Below, in pieces: positions 56,121-64,000 of a DNA stretch of 64,000 nt (the stretch's first letter is position 1; every line of letters begins with the position of its first letter). The notes under the pieces are model-generated. The model ran no database searches and was not told the DNA's origin. It saw only the letters and a program-made list of their open reading frames with translations. Position numbers and translations under genes: made by a program. Source of the stretch: Lactobacillus sp. ESL0677. Its GTDB lineage: Bacteria > Bacillota > Bacilli > Lactobacillales > Lactobacillaceae. Where the stretch lies: the NCBI RefSeq assembly GCF_029392875.1, contig NZ_CP113946.1:1860001-1924000 (forward strand), in the 5' to 3' direction.

Positions 56121-56121
<1 letters not shown>
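55225..56121 (-). CDS. cas2: Cas2 fused to a DnaQ-like DEDDh exonuclease
   Basis: A 298-residue fusion. Residues 1-95 are type I-E Cas2 (MIVVTLTKVPQSLRGDLTKW, then TGVYVGNVSARIRDLLW), which with Cas1 integrates spacers. After a basic linker, residues 128-298 are a DnaQ-type 3'-5' exonuclease with all motifs: VLDLETTGLKAGRDQIISIG (D, E), GYNFHFDETFL (D) and PHNALSDAQATMELA (H, D). Such fusions are known in streptococcal and lactobacillar I-E systems, where the nuclease trims prespacers. The ATG overlaps the cas1 stop (TGATG). Its 3' end nearly touches the array. Confidence 0.95.
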
Positions 56122-57706
<1,585 letters not shown>

Positions 57707-57718
57707 TTGCGCTCCTTT

Positions 57719-58420
57719 TTATAAAGCTGACAAAGCATCATGCTCAGTATCTGATTTAAAAACAGGATTGGTAAGTTCAACTGCTGTGGTTTTAACCTCG
57801 CGGAAGCCATACTGACGCGCTTTTGAATCAAATGATATAGCTTCATCTTTTACTTCCATACTCGATTTATTAGCATCTGGCAATAAAGCCGCATCCGCAA
57901 TGATTTCCGCTCTAAATGTAGCACTGCGCCTTTGCCGTTTTTGATACCAATCAGAAGCTCTCCACGGCAATTGCTTTAACACAGAAATTGGATCGCCATC
58001 TTTAATATCCATTTGTAAAACACCAGCAGGCGCATTTGCACGTCTGCCTAAAAATAAGGCATAATGCGGGTGCTTTAATGCAAAATGGATTTTTTCAATA
58101 GCAGTCTCATCACCACCAACAGCTACAACAAAAACGGCATCTTGCAAGTAGTCACGATAGGTGATCTTTCGTGTATCTTTTTTCCATTCAACCGTCTGAA
58201 AATCGGTTAAAGTTATCCCGTGCTGATCAATTCGAACAGCAAATTGTAACTCATTTAATTGCTTAATCCGTTGATCATCGCGACTGTATCCTAATGCTGC
58301 GGCAATCATCCCTATTATTGCGCTTTTTGCTGGATAATCACCTGTTGTCCGCCGCTCAAATGATGCTTCATTGCCATAAGACTGCAAAGGCGCAGTCAAC
58401 CTAATCGTTAGTGTCTTCAT
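57719..58420 (-). CDS. cas5: Cas5e Cascade subunit
   Basis: A 233-residue CasD that caps the 5' handle of the crRNA. It starts MKTLTIRLTAPLQSYGNEAS, then FERRTTGDYPAKSAIIGMIA and LGRRANAPAGVLQMDIKDG, which are family landmarks. The start lies 20 nt inside the cas7 3' end, giving translational coupling. Only one cas5 exists in the window, so the second cas7-cas6e pair would have to share it. Confidence 0.95.
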   Translation of the reverse strand: MKTLTIRLTAPLQSYGNEASFERRTTGDYPAKSAIIGMIAAALGYSRDDQRIKQLNELQFAVRIDQHGITLTDFQTVEWKKDTRKITYRDYLQDAVFVVAVGGDETAIEKIHFALKHPHYALFLGRRANAPAGVLQMDIKDGDPISVLKQLPWRASDWYQKRQRRSATFRAEIIADAALLPDANKSSMEVKDEAISFDSKARQYGFREVKTTAVELTNPVFKSDTEHDALSAL

Positions 58421-59516
58421 CTTGCATAACCTTTGTTAAAGCTGCAGATACCCGATCTAGTAAGTCAGAAAGTTTTGTGACTTTTTCAAGTTGCCCACTA
58501 CCATCTCGCGAAAGTACAACATTAAGAAGAGGATCTTCAAGCATAATATTAGTAGATTGATATTCATCTTCTAACTTCTGAATAGAACTTTTAACAAAAC
58601 CACCTTTGGTCACAACTGGTTCTTCAAATGCTGAAACCAAATTAACTGGAGTATCTGGACGCAGCGTAACCATAATATAGTTTGGCAAAGTTTTATTTGC
58701 AAATGTATTTTGTTTACCTGTTGGCATTGACAAAGTAAAGGCTTTAATAAAAGCAATTATACTTTGAATAGCATCTCGATTACCTAAATTTTTAGCCAAA
58801 TCTTTAACATTAATATTTGCATAGCGATATAAAGTCGCAGAATCATATTCAATCGTTCCCAGCATTGCTGCACCATTAGCATCATCTGACTGTAAATCAT
58901 CAAGTGCTGTGAAGTAGTCATGTTCTGGAACAATTTCATGTGTCGAAATCGCATGGGCAACCTGAGCCGATGCATCAACATTTAATTCTGGATTAGTGGC
59001 AACCATCCGACCAAACAAGGCTAAATCTAAGGAATTATCCTTCTTCAAGATTTGCTTAATTTCCTTCTTAACATTTTTATCATCTAATTTATCGTGATTA
59101 AGTGCGTAATCAGCCAATTTATCAATTTGTCCAGGACTAATAAACAATAAAGCATCTGGTAATTCGAAATTTGGATTTTTCTTTTTAATTTCTTTTGTAT
59201 ATTTTGAAGGATTAATAACAGCAAATAAAAATTTTTTTGCCTTATTAACTGCAGACACATCATCTAAAGAGTTATCCAATTCTTTTAGCTTCTTTTCAAA
59301 AAGATCAGCTACTTTCTTCGTTCTAATTCCACTCTCAATATTTTCGTCTCTAAAATAATCGCGCATTGCTTTTTTCCAGCTTTGTGAAGAAACACGTGCC
59401 CGCTTAACACCACCATACAATGCCGTTTTAGGTGCACCAGTATCATCACGATTAATGTTTGAGGATGGCACTGTTTGTAATACATTAAGATCTAGATATA
59501 AATTTTTGTTAGTCAT
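58401..59516 (-). CDS. cas7: Cas7e Cascade backbone protein
   Basis: A 371-residue CasC/Cse4. NLYLDLNVLQTVPSSNINRD, YGGVKRARVSSQSWKKAMRD, LDLALFGRMVATNPELNVDA and SAQVAHAISTHEIVPEHDYF are typical. It has a lysine-rich stretch, SKYTKEIKKKNPNFELP, near residue 105 that the second copy lacks. The start overlaps the cse2 end by 8 nt. It forms the crRNA-binding backbone of Cascade. Confidence 0.96.
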   Translation of the reverse strand: MTNKNLYLDLNVLQTVPSSNINRDDTGAPKTALYGGVKRARVSSQSWKKAMRDYFRDENIESGIRTKKVADLFEKKLKELDNSLDDVSAVNKAKKFLFAVINPSKYTKEIKKKNPNFELPDALLFISPGQIDKLADYALNHDKLDDKNVKKEIKQILKKDNSLDLALFGRMVATNPELNVDASAQVAHAISTHEIVPEHDYFTALDDLQSDDANGAAMLGTIEYDSATLYRYANINVKDLAKNLGNRDAIQSIIAFIKAFTLSMPTGKQNTFANKTLPNYIMVTLRPDTPVNLVSAFEEPVVTKGGFVKSSIQKLEDEYQSTNIMLEDPLLNVVLSRDGSGQLEKVTKLSDLLDRVSAALTKVMQDEDTND

Positions 59517-60342
59517 TTTCTTCCCCTTTAATATTGTTTGAATTATTTACTTCGAAATATTGCTCGCCCCATGACAAACGAACTTTGCCCGCACGGTGAT
59601 AATTCGTTTGAAAATCATATAAATCTTGAGCTAATAGTGGATAGTCAATTTTTAATGGCTGCTCAGTGGCTTTTAAAATTTCTACTAGATGCGTTAGCGA
59701 ATTGATAACACTGGCAATATTATTTGTTGCTAGTAATGGTTGAATACGCCGATCTAGTGCCACTCTAATATCTTCACTCGCTCTTAATTTAGCAAGAGCA
59801 GTAAACAAGCTTACGCCGTCAGCCTCTTCAACTTTATTTTTTGTTGCATCACCTGAAACTAATTTTGCAGCATTCTGTTTATCAGTTTTCAAGATTTTTA
59901 CTAGACGTGTTAAACAGTTAGTAACACTATTAATATTGTCAGTTGTTGATGTTAACCGAATTCGTTGATCCAGAAGTACTTTAATTTCTTTATTCGCTTT
60001 TAGCCTATTTATAGCAGTACATAAACTTATACTATTAACTTCTACAATTTCCTTTTTGGTCGAATCACCACAAACCAATTCATCTTTACCTTGCTGTTGA
60101 ATTGCATAAAGGCGTATTGCCGCAAACACAGCAATTTCACCAATTGTTGGCTCACCATTTTTACTTAAAAATTGTTCTGGTAAGTACTTCATTAATAATG
60201 GCCAAACACTTTGTGCTCGCTGACTTGTAATCGTTGCGGCACTTCTTAAGCTCGCTAAAGCAGCTTTATCCAAGTTGCCATTATCATAAAGTCGGTCAAT
60301 GATTTTGGCTGTTATTTTTCTGATTGCATAATCATATTCCAT
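59509..60342 (-). CDS. cse2: Cse2 (Cas11e) Cascade small subunit with internal duplication
   Basis: About 277 residues, against roughly 160-200 for usual Cse2. The N-terminal helices (SLRSAATITSQRAQSVWPLL) and the C-terminal part (YPLLAQDLYDFQTNYHRAGK, then VRLSWGEQYFE) are canonical. Between them a 72-residue unit occurs twice without gaps: residues about 88-157 (SLCTAINRLKANKEIKVLLD, then SVTNCLTRLVKILKTDKQ) and about 160-229 (SLFTALAKLRASEDIRVALD, then SVINSLTHLVEILKATEQ). Cse2 dimers bind the displaced DNA strand in Cascade, so the enlarged form may alter this belly. The ATG at 60342 and the TTG at 60345 are both possible. Confidence 0.9.
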   Translation of the reverse strand: MEYDYAIRKITAKIIDRLYDNGNLDKAALASLRSAATITSQRAQSVWPLLMKYLPEQFLSKNGEPTIGEIAVFAAIRLYAIQQQGKDELVCGDSTKKEIVEVNSISLCTAINRLKANKEIKVLLDQRIRLTSTTDNINSVTNCLTRLVKILKTDKQNAAKLVSGDATKNKVEEADGVSLFTALAKLRASEDIRVALDRRIQPLLATNNIASVINSLTHLVEILKATEQPLKIDYPLLAQDLYDFQTNYHRAGKVRLSWGEQYFEVNNSNNIKGEEND

Positions 60343-60349
60343 CAAGTTA

Positions 60350-62050
60350 TCACTCCTTCTTCATCTCTGAATTAACACGATATTTAAAATAGTTATTAAT
60401 CGTGAAAATATTTCTAAGGCCTTTATCGGTAAGAACCCCTTTTACATCACGTGATGAACTAGTATCCATTACCTTTTTAGCTTCTGCAAAAGCATGCTGT
60501 TTAAGCTGCTTTTCCCAAAGAAGTACCTTTTCACCACGTTCGTCATGATTAGTTAAACCTGCAAGCCAATCTTTAAACGGTTGATTTAATCCATAATAAA
60601 ACTTAGCGCTTAAGCGATTTGCAAACTCTTTAAGCGAGTTGTCTTTAAATCCGCGAATTTCACCAACATCACGTGCAAATTGCCAAAAGTTTGACCCAAC
60701 TGTCTGCGTCTTTTCAATTACTGCTTCAATTTGCGCTGGCCAATAATCGGCATCATTTTCATCAAAAAGAACATCGGCATTAATACTCATATCATCAGTA
60801 ACTTCAGCAACCGGAGATTGTGATGTCGCATTACCATCGTCAATCAAATCCACTGACGCCAATGTCAATAATTTATCATGCGGAATTGCTCGCTTTTCTT
60901 TAAGTAACCGCAGCCAAACAACAATTCCCGGCTCCCTGTTATCATGAGCCTTATTGGCATTAACATAATTACCGAAGTTGCGCCACATCGCTTTGCTTAA
61001 TGACTGCAATCCTCTGACTGCTGGCCTATAAGCCGCCGTCTTTTTATCATATTTCCAGACCGTCATCGGTTCAATCATTGCGTTATCACTGACAATTTTG
61101 GGTAGTCCTGCACTAAAAATAGTTGGTTCACCAGTATCATCCCATTCAATATGCAAAATCCGTGACCAACTTGTATACAGCTCTGCAATATTATTCGGTA
61201 AAAGATTTTTTTGGCGTTCACTCACGTACTCTTTTGCGCTTGCATATTCCCAGACTGGTCTTTGCCGTGCTGGCTCTTGACTAAATAAAACTAGGTTTAA
61301 CATCAAAGTTTCAAAAAGAGTTTTACCCTGAGCAAAAACAGGATTTAATTTATACAGCCAACCAGGTGAAACTGAGAATTTCTCATCTGCTTTAATCTTA
61401 GTTTTATCAGTTACCCCAGTAAAACTTTGGTAAGTAATGATCCATCTAGCCAATTCATCGACTGCAATTTGGTTTTTACCTTCACCAGCTTTTGGTGCGA
61501 ATAGCGCTGGAGTATTGTTACTTTCAGAAATGCGTCTATTAATTTGCTTAACTGATACTGTTCCCGTACCCTTGGCAACAGCCTTATTAGCTGGAACTAG
61601 CTCATCATATTCAGCTTTTGTTACCTGATAAAATGGATGTTCACCAAAGAAAGCAAACTTATCAGCGTAATGCTCTAAATATTTAGTAACAATCTCTGTA
61701 AAATGTCCTTTTTGGTATAAACTTTGCCAAGTTTTTACTACTGTCTGTTTAATACGGTTCTTAGGATAAAACTTAATTATCGTAGCATCTGATAAAAATT
61801 GCTCGGTGCCTTTTTCTAGCCATTCATAGGGTTTACCATCTGCATCAAAACGCGAGTATACCGTCGTTAAGATTGCTAATAACAGTCGTATAATCGCTAA
61901 ATCTTGTACTCGCATATCACCAGCTAATTGCCGGTAATTTTGCGCATTTTTAAATAATTCAATTAAAGACACTTTTTTCTCTCGACCAGTCTGTTGATCG
62001 ATTACTTTAAGCCAAGAATCTGTAATTAGATTAAAGTCTTTTTCAATCAT
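60350..62050 (-). CDS. cse1: Cse1 (Cas8e) large subunit of Cascade
   Basis: A large subunit of about 566 residues that recognises the PAM and recruits Cas3. IEKDFNLITDSWLKVIDQQT then GDMRVQDLAIIRLLLAILTT at the N-terminus and the C-terminal four-helix bundle (FAREV-like FARDVGEIRGFKDN region and KFYYGLNQPFKDWLAGL) fit Cse1. The gene begins with four ATG codons in a row (62059-62048) directly after AAAGG; spacing favours the third or fourth, and I take the fourth. The start overlaps the cas3 end, and cse2 begins 5-8 nt after its stop. Confidence 0.93.
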   Translation of the reverse strand: MIEKDFNLITDSWLKVIDQQTGREKKVSLIELFKNAQNYRQLAGDMRVQDLAIIRLLLAILTTVYSRFDADGKPYEWLEKGTEQFLSDATIIKFYPKNRIKQTVVKTWQSLYQKGHFTEIVTKYLEHYADKFAFFGEHPFYQVTKAEYDELVPANKAVAKGTGTVSVKQINRRISESNNTPALFAPKAGEGKNQIAVDELARWIITYQSFTGVTDKTKIKADEKFSVSPGWLYKLNPVFAQGKTLFETLMLNLVLFSQEPARQRPVWEYASAKEYVSERQKNLLPNNIAELYTSWSRILHIEWDDTGEPTIFSAGLPKIVSDNAMIEPMTVWKYDKKTAAYRPAVRGLQSLSKAMWRNFGNYVNANKAHDNREPGIVVWLRLLKEKRAIPHDKLLTLASVDLIDDGNATSQSPVAEVTDDMSINADVLFDENDADYWPAQIEAVIEKTQTVGSNFWQFARDVGEIRGFKDNSLKEFANRLSAKFYYGLNQPFKDWLAGLTNHDERGEKVLLWEKQLKQHAFAEAKKVMDTSSSRDVKGVLTDKGLRNIFTINNYFKYRVNSEMKKE

Positions 62051-64000
62051 CATCATCATCCTTTGTATAACTTAAACCAAACTGCTCAGAATACTGCAAT
62101 TTCCACTTACCAAGAGTAGTTGTTAAATTTTCATCTAATGGCAAGGCTAAGGCACCTTTGAGCAAAACACTATTTTGCCAATCGGCACAGTATTTATTAG
62201 TAAGTTTTTCTAAGCGTTTAATTACCGCTTCAATTTCATTAGTATACTGGGTAATTGCAGTTGGTAGTCTGATTACTTGCTCTGAAATATCATAATCTGA
62301 AACCTGAGCTAAATCTTGACCATTAATTAAAAAGTTGCCCTTAGCTATATGCTTAAGCAAAATAACTTCAATTGTTTCCTGAATATCGCGGACAGACGCA
62401 CTAGCCTTTTGTTCATCCTTATCAACATCTAATTGATCATAATTCAGCCAGCCATGAATTGATTCTTCAGGGTCAGGATCATTAATTTGAAAATTACCGG
62501 CTTTTTGTTCCTCTTTTTCAATATAAAGATCAAATTCTTCTTTTGCTTTTTCAATTCCAGCAACTTTAGAATCAGTTTTAGGATTATAAACTTGCTGGAC
62601 AAGATTAGAAATATCATCAGGTAACGTAATAGTATCTGGCAAAAAATGATCCGTCTTCATTAACAAATATTTATGATAAATGCTCTCATTGGCTGCGCCA
62701 TAATCGCCAAAATCGTTAATTCCCATCACATAAAGTTGTGGCTGCTCTAAATTTTTCGGTCTAGTAATTTCATGGCGATGCAAACGCCCTGCCCGCTGCA
62801 AAATCAAATCAATTGGTGCAATATCTGTATAAAGAACATCAAAGTCAATATCCAAAGATTGCTCTAAAACCTGTGTCCCAATTACAACTAATTTTTTTGG
62901 TCTCTTACCTTTTTTGCCAATCGCATTTTGCAATTTTGTTTCCTGTGCTGTACGTTCTGGCGCTAAAAAGGCAGAATGTAAAACCATGAATTCTACATCG
63001 GATTGCGCAACTAATTTAGCCAATGATTGTGCGCGTTTAACTGTATTTACAATAACTCCAGCAATCCCACCAGCTTTTATCTTATTTAAAATAGCAGCTA
63101 CCAATTCATCATCAGGTAAATTAATTCTTTCAACCTGCAACTTTTGTACTTTCTGGTCGCTTTGACCAGGGAATTCTGAAATTTGCTTTAACTGACAGCC
63201 ATCCAGAATACTTACTAATGGATATGCTTGATTGTTTTCCCAATCAGCAGGCGCCTTAAATTTTGAAGCAAATTGCCAACCATACTTACCAATTAAATAT
63301 GATTGAATCAATAACCTTCTCTTTTCTGTTGGCAATGTTGCTGACAGAATTACAATCGGAACATGGTATGTACCTAGCCATGTGATTGCCTTATACAAAT
63401 ATTGACTCATGTATGCATCATAAGCATGGACCTCATCAATCACAACTACTTTGCCGCTCAAACCTAAATGCTTTAAAAACAAATGCTTTTGCTTTAATCC
63501 CATCGAAAGCAGATTATCAATCGTACCAATCGTGAACTTAGTCAGGATAGTCTTTTTCCCAGAAAACCAGCTATTAACTGTAACAGCTCCAGTATCTGTA
63601 TCATCTGCCACATTTTCCGCATCAGGTAGCCTTTTATATTCGCTATTAAACGCTTTTTTACTGTGCATTAATTCAATTGAAAAATCACCGTGTTGCTCAT
63701 CAGATAGTTTTTGCAGCCAATACCCAACTCGACTAAACATTCCATTACTAGTTGCCTGTGTTGGCAAACCCATAAATAATCCATCTGCGCCGGTAATATA
63801 AGCTAACTGTTCAGCAGCAACTAGTGCAATCTCTGTTTTACCTAGGCCCATTGGCGCTTCGACAATGATCATACCCGGATCAGTCGTTTCACCAATTGCT
63901 TTAGTTATTGCCTTTTGAACTGGTCTTGCTTTAAACTGCCATCTCTTTTCATACGGGTCAGTTGCTTCAGAAACTTTTTGTGGCTCCCATTCATCGCCAA
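62043..64000 (-). CDS. cas3: Cas3 helicase-nuclease, helicase part (5' end outside window)
   Basis: The frame is open to the right edge: before the methionine at 63872 it continues upstream as KRWQFKARPVQKAI and related residues, so the gene start and HD-nuclease domain lie outside. Motifs: Q-like ARPVQKAI, Walker A EAPMGLGKTEIAL, DEVH box VVIDEVHAYDAYM, motif III LSATLPTEKRR, VNTVKRAQ, and motif VI QRAGRLHRHE. A C-terminal accessory domain follows. It unwinds and degrades DNA bound by Cascade. The end reads TKDDDDD-stop over the ATG repeat that starts cse1. Confidence 0.95.
   Translation of the reverse strand, partial: GDEWEPQKVSEATDPYEKRWQFKARPVQKAITKAIGETTDPGMIIVEAPMGLGKTEIALVAAEQLAYITGADGLFMGLPTQATSNGMFSRVGYWLQKLSDEQHGDFSIELMHSKKAFNSEYKRLPDAENVADDTDTGAVTVNSWFSGKKTILTKFTIGTIDNLLSMGLKQKHLFLKHLGLSGKVVVIDEVHAYDAYMSQYLYKAITWLGTYHVPIVILSATLPTEKRRLLIQSYLIGKYGWQFASKFKAPADWENNQAYPLVSILDGCQLKQISEFPGQSDQKVQKLQVERINLPDDELVAAILNKIKAGGIAGVIVNTVKRAQSLAKLVAQSDVEFMVLHSAFLAPERTAQETKLQNAIGKKGKRPKKLVVIGTQVLEQSLDIDFDVLYTDIAPIDLILQRAGRLHRHEITRPKNLEQPQLYVMGINDFGDYGAANESIYHKYLLMKTDHFLPDTITLPDDISNLVQQVYNPKTDSKVAGIEKAKEEFDLYIEKEEQKAGNFQINDPDPEESIHGWLNYDQLDVDKDEQKASASVRDIQETIEVILLKHIAKGNFLINGQDLAQVSDYDISEQVIRLPTAITQYTNEIEAVIKRLEKLTNKYCADWQNSVLLKGALALPLDENLTTTLGKWKLQYSEQFGLSYTKDDDDD

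Noticed and set aside
63451..63801. Plus-strand 116-residue frame in cas3
   Set aside because: It is antisense to the conserved helicase motifs of cas3 and has no independent support.

Overview
The window looks like the chromosome of a lactobacillus of the L. acidophilus/helveticus/crispatus group. The base composition is AT-rich. The nucleoside deoxyribosyltransferase is close to the L. helveticus enzyme as I remember it. Genes use AGGAG-type ribosome binding sites and frequent TTG/GTG starts. A complete maltose/maltodextrin locus of the L. acidophilus type and a type I-E CRISPR-Cas locus with a GTATTCCCC...GTGATCC repeat fit the same group. The assignment rests on family recognition; no search was run.

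Layout. 1-4.3 kb: 3' part of a phosphonate-type ABC binding lipoprotein gene behind an attenuated leader, uspA, a tyrosine phosphatase, ntd and nagA. 4.5-7.5 kb: a large GH31-type protein with FN3-like and CBM32-like domains, whose acid/base motif looks degenerate; it diverges from nagA across a NagR-like dyad. 7.5-17.1 kb: an accessory region with three Rgg-type regulators, two of them paired divergently with MFS transporters across identically spaced operators, plus small membrane proteins, a decayed HigBA toxin-antitoxin pair, a candidate sRNA and a topoisomerase III. 17.2-31.6 kb: membrane proteins, an MFS pump, a LicT-controlled beta-glucoside operon with two RAT/terminator switches, a MarR-YczE pair, an IS4 remnant, an APC permease, a C39-like protein and a P1-family peptidase.

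31.7-48.9 kb: maltodextrin catabolism. A separate GH13 gene is followed by malG-malF-malE-msmK-pgmB-mapA and two GH13 genes, all on the minus strand when read back from the malR side. MalR-type GTTACCGGTAAC operators precede three transcription units, two of which also have a cre site. malR appears to be co-transcribed with glpK and a second tyrosine phosphatase. 48.9-50.9 kb: a PdxK/ThiD-type kinase, a holin-like type I toxin locus (possibly decayed) and an orphan gatD.

50.97-64 kb: the type I-E CRISPR-Cas locus, all on the minus strand: cas3 (cut by the window edge), cse1, cse2, cas7, cas5, cas6e, cas1, cas2-dnaQ, then a 27-repeat array. Beyond the array lie a small two-helix membrane protein, an AT-rich control region, and a second, diverged cas7e-cas6e pair with no accompanying cse1, cse2 or cas5. 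Cse2 carries a 72-residue internal tandem duplication. The second backbone/processing cassette, the enlarged Cse2, the near-absent leader and the membrane protein at the trailer end are the features most likely to be new. Two spacers overlap in target sequence and point to an AAA PAM.
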